From IMG/VR virus record IMGVR_UViG_3300004097_000031, positions 1 to 31,967 of that record: a stretch of 31,967 nt of DNA; one strand, written 5' to 3'. This DNA comes from a virus. How positions within the stretch are numbered: the stretch's first letter is position 1; every line of letters starts with the position of its first letter. Under the pieces are notes generated by a model. That model did no database searches and was not told the origin of the DNA. It was given only the letters and a program-made list of their open reading frames with translations. Positions 7,050-14,862 of this stretch are shown piece by piece. Position numbers and translations under genes: made by a program.

Positions 7050-7659
7050 TTCTTTCTAATTCCTGCATTATGTTGTAGGCAGCGATGCTGCTGCTAAAGA
7101 TGTAAAGTCCATTAGACGGTAACGTCTTAACGGGTGCAATTGTGGAACTGCGGTCTGGTGTTAATAACACGTTTTCAGCAAATAGCTTATCCATCACTTC
7201 CGCCTTGCGTAGGAGCGTCCGAAACTCCTCAAGGTTCACCAAGCGGCGGATAAGTAATGTATCCACTAAACTACTAAACACATCACTGTCAACTCGCAGA
7301 CCTTTCATAATCCCGAACTTTGAGATGTCTCCACCCGTAGTGTAGGGACCGCCCTGTGATCTGATGATCGCACCTAAACTGTCGAGTATGATAGTACTGT
7401 CCACATCGCTATTCACAATCAGCCATTCGCGCAACACCATATAGATGTTCTTATGTGCTGTCGACGTATCGGATGGTCTTTCCGGACAGACCTTATTTAT
7501 AAGGCGCATCGTTTGAATACGTCTAACTAACGCCGCCACAGGTCTAAGCGGTGCTGCTAATGCAGTTGTTCCCTTAATGACATCTAGTGCGGAATCGTGC
7601 GCGCTCGACATCCAGAGGAGCGACATACGGCTTAAGAAAACTCTTATATTTACATTCAT
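7039..7659 (-). CDS. Unrecognised protein in the macrodomain/Nudix operon
   Basis: This 206-residue protein is not recognised. It is preceded by a good Shine-Dalgarno (AAGGAAG) and sits between the macrodomain gene and the Nudix gene, overlapping the latter by 11 nt, so the three are almost certainly co-expressed. The sequence is mostly helical with basic clusters (residues 38-60, RPVAALVRRIQTMRLINK) and no signal peptide, membrane span or metal-binding motif. An alternative start (MSLLWM, codon 12) cannot be excluded. Its position next to two enzymes that may act on ADP-ribose is the only functional hint. Confidence 0.75.
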   Translation of the reverse strand: MNVNIRVFLSRMSLLWMSSAHDSALDVIKGTTALAAPLRPVAALVRRIQTMRLINKVCPERPSDTSTAHKNIYMVLREWLIVNSDVDSTIILDSLGAIIRSQGGPYTTGGDISKFGIMKGLRVDSDVFSSLVDTLLIRRLVNLEEFRTLLRKAEVMDKLFAENVLLTPDRSSTIAPVKTLPSNGLYIFSSSIAAYNIMQELERNEK

Positions 7660-7672
7660 GATACTTCCTTTT

Positions 7673-8134
7673 TTATTTGTAAAGTACTACAGGTATGTCC
7701 ATTGACTCTAATGTCTTCACTAGAAAGTCCCATACCTCTTTTTTGTCATTACCGCGTAACCAGCCGTTAGACATACCGGGAGGAACAAAAGCTAGAGACG
7801 TTATCCCTAGTCTTTCATAAATCTCCCCAAGCCGCTTTAGATTATCCATCACCATTTCTTTGGGGGATGGGTTTCTCCACAGTATCTTTGTAGGGAATAG
7901 TAATGCCTGCTTACCCTCGCCAAATTTAACAGTTGTTAACGAGTTAGGTGATAACAGTCCAAGATTACATGCCTTTCTATATTTAACATACACCTCCGGA
8001 AGATCGTCACGCATTGATTTAGCAACACCTGCACCTGCTACACCTTCCAAGTTTATAGTAATAGTTATTGTTTGCTCAGGCGCATTGACTATATTACCGT
8101 CCGGCAGTTCAGACCGCTCTTTGATCGTTAACAT
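7673..8134 (-). CDS. DarG-type macrodomain protein (putative ADP-ribosyl hydrolase)
   Basis: The 153-residue protein is a single macrodomain. Residues 26-38 (TINLEGVAGAGVA) match the ADP-ribose-binding loop, written VN..GVMGKGLA in relatives. FPTKILWRNPS (80-90) matches the FPTK..WR segment characteristic of the DarG/ALC1-like branch, whose lysine (here K83) is reported as important in DarG catalysis. VPPGMSNGWL (117-126) corresponds to the second loop, PPLGCGNGGL. DarG proteins remove ADP-ribose placed on thymidines of DNA by the toxin DarT, and DarTG systems act as phage defence. I see no DarT-like gene nearby, so a phage-borne orphan would plausibly counter host ADP-ribosylation; that is inference. 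The start overlaps the upstream stop by one base (TAATG). Confidence 0.85.
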   Translation of the reverse strand: MLTIKERSELPDGNIVNAPEQTITITINLEGVAGAGVAKSMRDDLPEVYVKYRKACNLGLLSPNSLTTVKFGEGKQALLFPTKILWRNPSPKEMVMDNLKRLGEIYERLGITSLAFVPPGMSNGWLRGNDKKEVWDFLVKTLESMDIPVVLYK

Positions 8135-8658
8135 TATTTAGCCCCACATGTGTTAATGTATTTCAATATAAGCCCGTCATTGTCACGTAGTAATCCGAAC
8201 TGTAATAAATGATCCATTATTACAAAGGACTTACGGTAGCTAACCATCGTAGGATATTCGATAACGGCATTTATGTGTAACCTTACACTTAGACGGCAAA
8301 AGGGCGTCTTGTCATGCGCAATAGCTCTACATATTTGCGTACTTTCACTGTTAGTGTGTCGGTAATGGATCGTATCAACGGCCTCGCTAAGTATTTGTCG
8401 CCTAACAGGTACATTCCCAGTGAACCACTCAGAGATGAACGTAGCGAACGCTATGGCGTTCCTGTAGGTGTCTTCATTAACCGGACCCTCGTCATACATC
8501 AGTGCCTTAACTACGATCGGATCGATAACTACTAGCGGGGCGCTTTCGTTTACCTGCCGCGATATTAAACAGCGTATCGCCGCCCACCCGTACTTCCTTG
8601 TAGCCTTTTGACCCAGTGCGTTCATTATTGCTTTCAACATACGTAAGTAGTAATACAT
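8134..8658 (-). CDS. Unrecognised protein upstream of the macrodomain gene
   Basis: This 174-residue protein is not recognised. It starts at 8658 with GGAG upstream; the next in-frame Met is seven codons in. The sequence looks mainly alpha-helical with several aromatic and arginine residues (KATRKYGWAAIRCLISRQ, RLSVRLHINAVIEYP) and a few scattered cysteines with no metal-binding spacing. No signal or membrane segment is evident. It heads the block of minus-strand genes leading to the macrodomain and Nudix genes and its stop overlaps the macrodomain start, so it is likely co-translated with it. Confidence 0.75.
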   Translation of the reverse strand: MYYYLRMLKAIMNALGQKATRKYGWAAIRCLISRQVNESAPLVVIDPIVVKALMYDEGPVNEDTYRNAIAFATFISEWFTGNVPVRRQILSEAVDTIHYRHTNSESTQICRAIAHDKTPFCRLSVRLHINAVIEYPTMVSYRKSFVIMDHLLQFGLLRDNDGLILKYINTCGAK

Positions 8659-8714
8659 CTTTTAAATCTCCATTAAGTTAATATACACTAAGATAATATA
8701 TATCTGACATTATT

Positions 8715-11204
8715 TTAACTAATTAGTACATTCTTGTTAAAGCTAGCAGGACCTTCAATACCGTCATTGTCCAAAACGATCAAGTCCGCATGTGTTAACT
8801 TAAAATGCGTCGTTGCATCATGAGATATCATAAAGCATTGTGAATGGTGCTGTTTACCAATCAGATCTTTAATAAAGTTAATAGCCTCGTCACGATGTCC
8901 CGTATCAAATGCTGCTAATGTCTCATCAATAAGTAATGGGTAACTAGCTAAGTCAAGCGCACGGTATACCGCTAAGACAAATACAAAGTCGATTACTTCT
9001 TTCTGCGCACTAGAGCCATGACTAACGTCAGCATTGGGACGCGACTTATCTTTAGCCCAGAACGGAAATTTGTAATCCATCTCACCACCATCAATAGCAC
9101 ATGGTAGTATCTTCATCTCATAACCCCAGATATGATTAATATATCCGGTCATTAAGTCAGTAATGCGTGTAATGCCCTCGTAGATGTATTTAGCAAGAAT
9201 ACCTTCGTCAGGAGACATTGACTTAACTAATTTCTTAGAGGCTTCAAAACGTCGCTCATAAGTGGCCAGCTCATCTTCCTGATATTGCAACTTAATACGA
9301 GAAGCTTCCATATCGTCGTAGCGTACCTTAGCGACGGTGAGCAGCTCCCACAGCATCGCTTTATGATCCTGCAGTGCATCATACTTCATATTGACAGACA
9401 TGATGTCAGAGACTTGATTGACCTTACGTGCTTGCATATCTAACCGTGTGTTGTATGATTCCATCGCTGTAGCAACGTATTCCATCTGATTAGCGGTGTT
9501 AAGCATTGAGTTATATAAGTCTTCATCCTTACGTATCTCAGAGATAGCTAACTCAGTAGCGCTGTGCATTGACTTCAACATGCCAGTATCTTCAGCCTGC
9601 GTGGCAAGCGCTAGCGTAAGTTCGTTAGTTATAGAAACAATAGACTGTTTGGCATTAACGATTTGTACGGCACGTGCTAACTCTGTCTGGTACTGATTAA
9701 TAAGACCAAGATGCATCGATGGCGAGTCCGTAAATGCATTCTTAGCTTTTAATGCGTCGAATAGTACACTCACGGCGGGATTAACCCGATAGTTTCTAGC
9801 AGTCAGCGCAATGTTGTTAGCAGCAACAGCAAACGTAGTATACAGTTCAATGTTTTCTTCTAATGCTTTAAGTTTCGCATCCTGCGCTGTTAATAAATCA
9901 AACACCTCAAGACTTCTAGCCTTAGCACGCTCAATCTCTACATCACTCACGCCCGGTTTGAAGTCAGTACTACACTTAGGACAGGTAACTTCACACACAT
10001 TACTCATATGTTTTAGGTCTGCAACTAAAGTAGCGTCATGATTAACCAATTTCTGCTTATATGCCTGACATTTACCAGCCTCCGCTCTAAAAGCATCTAA
10101 TCTAGCCTTAGGATCGTCCACCGGATGGTCTGTCGTTAACGCACTCATAGATTCCGTAAGTGTGTTACAGAAATTACTAGAGTCTTCTAACGCATGGCAC
10201 AGGGCGTTTAAATCACAGTCTAATAAAGTAGGGAAAGCAAACATAAGTTTACTCTCTTCGGCCACAAAAGTAGTTAGGTTATCGACCTGCCCTTGTAATT
10301 CATTAACATCAACGCTGTTAACATCGTTAGCCTTACTAATACGCTTCTCTAAGTCAGCAAGTTTGGCTAACTGTCCCTCACTTGCCGCAGTAAGGTAGGA
10401 TAACTTAGACTCTAACTCACGTGAATTGTATTTCTCATGGTCGGTAGGTAACCATGTCTGTAGTTTAATGATTTCTTTTGATAGATTCTCTAATGTATTG
10501 AGTTCGTTATCAAGCGTCGTGTCGTTAACACTACGGTCTTTTGTTATAGGCGTTAGCAACTGCTCTACTTTACTAATATCGTCCTGTAGAACGCCGACAC
10601 GGAGCTTCAGCGCCTCACGATCGTCTTCATTCTCCAACACCTGAGGTCGTAACTCACCTATAGTGCGTTTAAGTGATTTAATGACGCCACTAATGTCGCG
10701 ATTATGTTCACGAGATTTCTTATAAAAGTTTAAAGCGTATGTTAAATCAGATTCGGACAGTAAGCTAAACCACTTTCTACGTTCAGGCGTTTTCATCTCG
10801 GTTAACTTAACTTGCCCAGTAAACAACTCATGTAGATCTTTGTCGTATTTGAATATATCTTTAACAAACTTATTATAGACGCTCGGGTTGGCATTCTCAC
10901 ACATGTACTCGCCAGTATCGACGTTAAGGAAGCTACACTTTAGTGCTTTACCAGTATATGTGCAAGTAAGTAAGTAGGTAGTACCGCTATGTTCGCAAGT
11001 TAACTCTTTGAAGCCACCCTCACTAAAATCAGTCTTACTCGGCGCTAACGGACTTAATTGAGACATTAGACGACTCTTACCAGAACCATTACGTCCCAAG
11101 ATAAGATTGATAGACTCTTTAATCTCAAACTCAAACATCCCGATATTGTTTAACCACATGCCTAGGAATTTAGACAGTCTAATCTTTTTATAAGTCAAGT
11201 ACAT
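8715..11204 (-). CDS. sbcC: SbcC/Rad50-like recombination ATPase (T4 gp46 type)
   Basis: This 829-residue SMC-like ATPase has a Walker A motif GRNGSGKS at residues 37-44, two long coiled-coil arms, and a CPKC zinc hook (C408, C411) near the middle. The ABC signature lies in DVSHGSSAQKE (about 725) and the Walker B in YPLLIDETLAAFD (about 750), followed by the switch histidine in MISHD. With an SbcD/Mre11 (gp47) nuclease partner, not in this window, it would process DNA ends for recombination-dependent replication and may help degrade host DNA. It is clearly longer than T4 gp46 (about 560 residues), mainly because of the coiled coils. TAGGAGC precedes the ATG, 8 nt after a small zinc-ribbon gene, so the two are likely co-transcribed. 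Confidence 0.93.
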   Translation of the reverse strand: MYLTYKKIRLSKFLGMWLNNIGMFEFEIKESINLILGRNGSGKSRLMSQLSPLAPSKTDFSEGGFKELTCEHSGTTYLLTCTYTGKALKCSFLNVDTGEYMCENANPSVYNKFVKDIFKYDKDLHELFTGQVKLTEMKTPERRKWFSLLSESDLTYALNFYKKSREHNRDISGVIKSLKRTIGELRPQVLENEDDREALKLRVGVLQDDISKVEQLLTPITKDRSVNDTTLDNELNTLENLSKEIIKLQTWLPTDHEKYNSRELESKLSYLTAASEGQLAKLADLEKRISKANDVNSVDVNELQGQVDNLTTFVAEESKLMFAFPTLLDCDLNALCHALEDSSNFCNTLTESMSALTTDHPVDDPKARLDAFRAEAGKCQAYKQKLVNHDATLVADLKHMSNVCEVTCPKCSTDFKPGVSDVEIERAKARSLEVFDLLTAQDAKLKALEENIELYTTFAVAANNIALTARNYRVNPAVSVLFDALKAKNAFTDSPSMHLGLINQYQTELARAVQIVNAKQSIVSITNELTLALATQAEDTGMLKSMHSATELAISEIRKDEDLYNSMLNTANQMEYVATAMESYNTRLDMQARKVNQVSDIMSVNMKYDALQDHKAMLWELLTVAKVRYDDMEASRIKLQYQEDELATYERRFEASKKLVKSMSPDEGILAKYIYEGITRITDLMTGYINHIWGYEMKILPCAIDGGEMDYKFPFWAKDKSRPNADVSHGSSAQKEVIDFVFVLAVYRALDLASYPLLIDETLAAFDTGHRDEAINFIKDLIGKQHHSQCFMISHDATTHFKLTHADLIVLDNDGIEGPASFNKNVLIS

Positions 11205-11212
11205 AAATGCTC

Positions 11213-11515
11213 CTATACGTAATTTGTTGGAGACTCTTTCAACCGATACAAGTTATGTCCGATAATATTCTTACAAGCAGAACAGCTGAAGCCATAGGGT
11301 TCTTTATTCATGCGACCACTGCTAGAACATCGTGGACGTACGCAGTAGGGAATCCAACCTTTGCGAGGAGTGCCCGACTTAGCATCGGCTGTTAACTTCT
11401 CAGCGTCTAAAACACTGTACTTAACTTCAGTATCAATCGAACTCATCTGGTCCCATAGCTCACGACTAATCGTCAACACTCGTCCGTTCTTATCTTTCGC
11501 TACTTCATTTGTCAT
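11213..11515 (-). CDS. Small zinc-ribbon protein upstream of sbcC
   Basis: The 100-residue protein contains four cysteines arranged as C58-x4-C63-x14-C78-x2-C81 (YCVRPRC ... FSCSACKNI), a probable zinc ribbon. The first 45 residues are charged and likely helical. Zinc ribbons of this kind in phages often bind nucleic acid or act in transcription, but no family is recognised here. It directly precedes the SbcC-like gene by 8 nt, so it is the first gene of that operon; a candidate promoter lies 35-50 nt upstream of its ATG. Confidence 0.78.
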   Translation of the reverse strand: MTNEVAKDKNGRVLTISRELWDQMSSIDTEVKYSVLDAEKLTADAKSGTPRKGWIPYCVRPRCSSSGRMNKEPYGFSCSACKNIIGHNLYRLKESPTNYV

Positions 11516-11550
11516 CGTTAAATCTCCAGTCAGTATATAGTGAGGTACAG

Positions 11551-11567
11551 CCCTCTTCTATATAATC
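11551..11567 (-). promoter_or_regulatory. Candidate promoter element upstream of the zinc-ribbon/sbcC operon
   Basis: The minus strand reads GATTATATAGAAGAGGG between the terminator of the upstream block and the zinc-ribbon ATG. It resembles the TTATATA elements upstream of 3086 and 6035. A second AT-rich element, CTATATACTGAC, lies closer to the gene. Confidence 0.3.
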
Positions 11568-11583
11568 GCACACCCCGTAAAAA

Positions 11584-11612
11584 AACAAATAAAAAAGAGG
11601 GCCGAAGCCCTC
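11584..11612 (-). terminator. Rho-independent terminator after the 11631-12395 gene
   Basis: On the minus strand GAGGGC-TTCG-GCCCTC forms a 6-bp stem capped by a stable TTCG tetraloop and followed by TTTTTTATTTGTTTTTTT. It lies about 20 nt after the stop of the gene ending at 11631. Confidence 0.9.
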
Positions 11613-11630
11613 AGTTAATGCAGAAACAGA

Positions 11631-12395
11631 TTAACAGATGATGTTAATGCCAACTGCCACTAACTCGGCAGGTGTGAATGTGATACGAGGTAAGTCTTCG
11701 ACCGTATTGCCTGCAACATGAAAACGGAAGTTATCAAAATCAGAAGCTTCATCGAAAGATAATACTCGCGTACTTACAATAGTTGCTAACTTAAGTTCGT
11801 TCTGACGCCCAGCAAACGTAGCACGTCCACCTAGTAAGTTGTCATATGCAATCGTGTCACAAATCTCAATGCGTTCACGTTCAAACATCTCTTCACTTGA
11901 TTTATTATGCGAAGCAAGATTATTAGCCTGCTCTTCAACACTGACGACACCCTCTTTCATATCAGGTAGGGCAAGTCTCTCAGCACGGATTAAGTTAAAC
12001 AATCTAAACTTAATTACGTTAGAGAACTTCATCATACCTTCAGCACGCGCATTAGCTTGACGCACACGTGACTTCTCGCCGTCTGACAGCACGTTACTTT
12101 TAAGTAATGAGTTTAATACATCACTGTAGGTTACTGCAGGATTGTGCACAGTAACGTCTAGCTTTAGTACTTCAATACCTTTAAGAGAGAACACACCACG
12201 CTCCCAACCGAGTGTGCTGACAGTGGATAACGGCGCTAACGATGGAACTGTTAAGAACGTATCGCTGTCCGCAGTCAGTTTATCATTAAGACGACCACGC
12301 TGGCTAATACTGAACGTACCAATACGCATTAAGCCAAAGAAGATACGTGATAACTTGACAGGGGATGATTTAATTAATGTAGCATTTAAAGACAT
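11631..12395 (-). CDS. Unrecognised single-gene unit
   Basis: I do not recognise this 254-residue protein. It is transcribed alone, from a divergent promoter region it shares with the spike gene to a strong terminator. CTGGAG lies 9 nt before the ATG. The first 90 residues look beta-rich (SRIFFGLMRIGTFSISQRGR), the middle is helical and charged (residues 105-185), and the end is again beta-rich (LPRITFTPAELVAVGINIIC). There is no signal peptide, membrane segment or enzyme motif. The beta-helix-beta layout is compatible with a virion or capsid-associated protein, but this is not established. Confidence 0.75.
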   Translation of the reverse strand: MSLNATLIKSSPVKLSRIFFGLMRIGTFSISQRGRLNDKLTADSDTFLTVPSLAPLSTVSTLGWERGVFSLKGIEVLKLDVTVHNPAVTYSDVLNSLLKSNVLSDGEKSRVRQANARAEGMMKFSNVIKFRLFNLIRAERLALPDMKEGVVSVEEQANNLASHNKSSEEMFERERIEICDTIAYDNLLGGRATFAGRQNELKLATIVSTRVLSFDEASDFDNFRFHVAGNTVEDLPRITFTPAELVAVGINIIC

Positions 12396-12541
12396 GAGGT
12401 AATTCTCCAGTTAGATAGTTGTATATTTTTTTGTAAGTAACGCCTAACATGTTAGCATTGAGGACACTCTTACTCATATTTATGTACCACACGGTTATTT
12501 TTAATCACTAACACACTACAACGGCTTTCGAGGAACTATCA
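12396..12541. promoter_or_regulatory. Divergent intergenic region between the 12395 gene and the spike gene
   Basis: These 146 bases separate two divergent ATGs, so they should hold promoters for both directions. The minus strand has ACATAAATATGAG and ACAAAAAAATATACA; the plus strand has ATATTTATGTA, also seen as AATTTATGTA upstream of the gene at 3141. None of these matches a sigma-70 promoter well. Ribosome binding sites are present at both edges (CTGGAG and GAGGAA). Confidence 0.4.
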
Positions 12542-13483
12542 ATGGAACTATCAAAACTACACTACCATTCATGGGGGTTAGTATCTAGCGTCAAAGAACT
12601 AACCTCAAAAACGGTGATGGTTATGCCAATTGAATACCGCTTTGGTGCAGTAGAAGACATTGTTGATAACGCCACAGTGGTCGAAACGCTCATCAATACG
12701 CCAGACGGTGAGGAACAGCTTAGTATTATCAATAACTCATCGGTAGAGGCGACATGGTTAAACTTCAACTCTAACCGAAGAACTGCACCTGATGTACGTC
12801 GTAACGATAATGTAATCATCTGGAGACTAGGCGACACCGATAAATATTACTGGTCAGATATGAACACCTCTAACGTTAAACGATTAGAAACAGTTGTCTA
12901 CGCATGGTCTGCCGATCCTAACAATCCAATGAAAGACGACTTATCTAACGCTTATTTCTTAGAAGTGTCTACACATAACAAGACAATCACACTACAGACC
13001 TCACAGGCTAACGGCGAACCATTCGGATACACACTGCAGCTTAATACCGATGAGGGTATCTTTGTATTGAAAGATACCGATGAGAATGAGATATATTTAA
13101 ACAGTGCCGAAACTATCATTGGATTCATCAACGCTAACTTAACTGAGTTAAGACTAGATAAGAAGAACATAATTGCATACGCACCAGACAGTATCACGAT
13201 GACAGCTGTTAACAATATAAATCTTAACTGTAAAGATCTTGTGGTTAAAGCATCTAACTCGGTTTCAGTAGAAACTAAAGCAACATCGATCAAGTCCTCA
13301 GCAACCATCGCTTTAGAAACCTCAGCCCTCACTATGGCCGGAGACACAATAGCAATGGAAGCGAAGTCTATCGCCTTGGCAGCGCCAGCAGTCAAACTGG
13401 ATGCGGCAGTAGTTGATGCAACAGGTATAATCAACTGTGAAGTTATCAACGCTAAGTTAGGTAAGTTTGTAAAACATTCTTAA
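12542..13483 (+). CDS. Baseplate central spike / tail-tip puncturing protein
   Basis: The 313-residue protein has an N-terminal beta-barrel-like part (about 1-115, with VMPIEYRFGA and DNVIIWRLGDTDKYYW), consistent with the OB fold of spike proteins. The C-terminal half (about 130-300) is made of short beta-strand repeats rich in T, S, A, N and V (TMTAVNNINLNCKDLVVKAS, SSATIALETSALTMAGDTIA). This is the pattern of the intertwined trimeric beta-helix of T4 gp5C and Mu gp45. It would sit at the tip of the tail tube and pierce the outer membrane. There is no lysozyme domain as in T4 gp5. GAGGAA lies 6 nt before the ATG. It is the only plus-strand gene between two minus-strand genes and ends at a bidirectional terminator. 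Confidence 0.8.
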   Translation: MELSKLHYHSWGLVSSVKELTSKTVMVMPIEYRFGAVEDIVDNATVVETLINTPDGEEQLSIINNSSVEATWLNFNSNRRTAPDVRRNDNVIIWRLGDTDKYYWSDMNTSNVKRLETVVYAWSADPNNPMKDDLSNAYFLEVSTHNKTITLQTSQANGEPFGYTLQLNTDEGIFVLKDTDENEIYLNSAETIIGFINANLTELRLDKKNIIAYAPDSITMTAVNNINLNCKDLVVKASNSVSVETKATSIKSSATIALETSALTMAGDTIAMEAKSIALAAPAVKLDAAVVDATGIINCEVINAKLGKFVKHS

Positions 13484-13485
13484 TA

Positions 13486-13532
13486 ACAAATAAAAAAAAG
13501 GGGAGGCATGAAGCCTCTCGCTTTTATTTGTC
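13486..13532. terminator. Bidirectional terminator between spike and 13524-14759 genes
   Basis: The stem GGGGAGGC/GCCTCTCG (loop ATGAA, about 13500-13520) is bracketed by ACAAATAAAAAAAA on the left and TTTTATTTGTCGCGA on the right. The brackets are inverted copies of the same tail, so it works in both directions. The right T-run contains the stop codon of the minus-strand gene. Confidence 0.88.
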
Positions 13533-14759
13533 GCGACTAAAGTAATTGTAAATAGTCATATGTGATTTACGAAGAGGATTAGTTCCAACACGCGCATCAT
13601 TAATGCGTGCTAGCTTTTCCCACCCCATAGTTTCATTCACAAGGTTAGGTATTTCTTTCTCTGTCGTTTTCAATGCCCACTGCCCACATTCCCACACTGG
13701 CCAGTAATCAACAGCATTACCTAAATCGTTACGTAACGCACCAAGACGCGCAGTATCAGGAATAATGTAACTGCCAGCCATTGCAGCGTAACTAACCGCA
13801 GCGGTGTCCACAGCCATCTCAGCGTTATCAATCAACACCAAGAAACTATACTTCGATGTTAAGTAAGCAACCACATTAGCTTCATCCAAGAAACCATCCA
13901 CACTCACGCCATTGTTAATCTGATCTAATTCCATAAAGGAAAGATCCAATACTTCCATAGACCGAGTAATGCGATTCAATAGATCATAGTTCCCTAAACT
14001 AATAGAGATCATCGTATCCCCTATCTGCTTAACCATCCCATCTAATAAATGTAAATGCCCACCAATCACAATACCCACCGTCTTACCAGTAATACTCATC
14101 GTAGTATCAATCAGTAATGTATCATACCAAGTACTCTCAGTATTCACCGTGTTAATCATGTTAGCAGTAATAGGTACTTGCGTTATCTTCCCAACGTTCT
14201 CAAAGTTTAAGAACCCAGCATTCATCTCACCTGCTTTACTAACAGGCACAGCACAGTTCTCTACACGCACACCATATTCTTGATACTTACTCGTAAAGTA
14301 ATAACCATTAAAACTAAACAAACAATAATCAGTTATTAATCTACTATCCAGTTCTTCAAAGGTAAGAATGATATCATCAAAGTCACTCTCTACTGATTGT
14401 GAGGGATGGTAACCAGACTTAGCACCTTGCACTATTGTTTTATGATAATTAACAGGAACGTAGTTAACATAAGAAAAGGATAGCGTAGGAAGCCCGTCAG
14501 TTAACGCTAAGGCCGTATTGCCTAATAACCCTAGCCATTGCCCTACCGTCCAGTCACGATTGCTTAGCGCGCTCTCATAAGCGTATAAGTCCACCGTCTT
14601 CTTTTCCCCATAGAAATCCAGCACCCCAACTTCTATCTTCTTATAAGCAGAAAACAACGCTTCCATCGTCATCTCACCCACGTCAACCTCGCTCCATCTA
14701 TTCGTGCTCTTCTCTTTTACGATAGCATTCCCGCTCTCTAGAGTATACGACCCAGCCAT
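13524..14759 (-). CDS. Unrecognised protein, probably a virion component
   Basis: I do not recognise this 411-residue protein. AGGAGAG precedes the ATG and the gene is alone on its strand between the spike gene and the fibre cluster. The sequence is beta-rich with many aromatic residues (SFSYVNYVPVNYHKTIVQGA, CLFSFNGYYFTSKYQEYGVR) and a hydrophobic stretch VGIVIGGHLHLLDGMVK that is too polar for a membrane span. There is no signal peptide or catalytic motif. Placement between spike and fibres suggests a baseplate or tail role, for instance a fibre connector; this rests on location only. Confidence 0.75.
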   Translation of the reverse strand: MAGSYTLESGNAIVKEKSTNRWSEVDVGEMTMEALFSAYKKIEVGVLDFYGEKKTVDLYAYESALSNRDWTVGQWLGLLGNTALALTDGLPTLSFSYVNYVPVNYHKTIVQGAKSGYHPSQSVESDFDDIILTFEELDSRLITDYCLFSFNGYYFTSKYQEYGVRVENCAVPVSKAGEMNAGFLNFENVGKITQVPITANMINTVNTESTWYDTLLIDTTMSITGKTVGIVIGGHLHLLDGMVKQIGDTMISISLGNYDLLNRITRSMEVLDLSFMELDQINNGVSVDGFLDEANVVAYLTSKYSFLVLIDNAEMAVDTAAVSYAAMAGSYIIPDTARLGALRNDLGNAVDYWPVWECGQWALKTTEKEIPNLVNETMGWEKLARINDARVGTNPLRKSHMTIYNYFSRDK

Positions 14760-14862
14760 GTTCTCTCTCCTAACATTAAGACGTCATACTATGCCTAAGC
14801 AGGTAATAAATTTATCCCCTGTAATAGACCTAATTATAAACCTCCTAATAAGGGAATTTCTC

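Noticed and set aside
7662-7678. ACAAATAAAAAAGG resembling a terminator tail between the macrodomain gene and the next gene
   Set aside because: There is no hairpin beside it; the bases are simply the last codons and stop of the macrodomain gene and the Shine-Dalgarno of the next gene.
8699-8714. Ten-codon mini-ORF between sbcC and the upstream end of the macrodomain block (ATG at 8710)
   Set aside because: Too short and without a ribosome binding site; it lies in the AT-rich leader of the next gene.
12952-13449. 165-codon antisense frame inside the spike gene
   Set aside because: It mirrors the T/S/A-rich beta-helix codons of the spike gene and gives a meaningless hydrophobic S/A/V-rich product with no ribosome binding site.
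14704-14862. Longer N-terminus for fibre 1 by use of an upstream start in the same frame
   Set aside because: The 53 extra residues overlap the divergent gene's start, contain no domain and are absent in the three paralogues, which all begin a few residues before Y-P-x-D.
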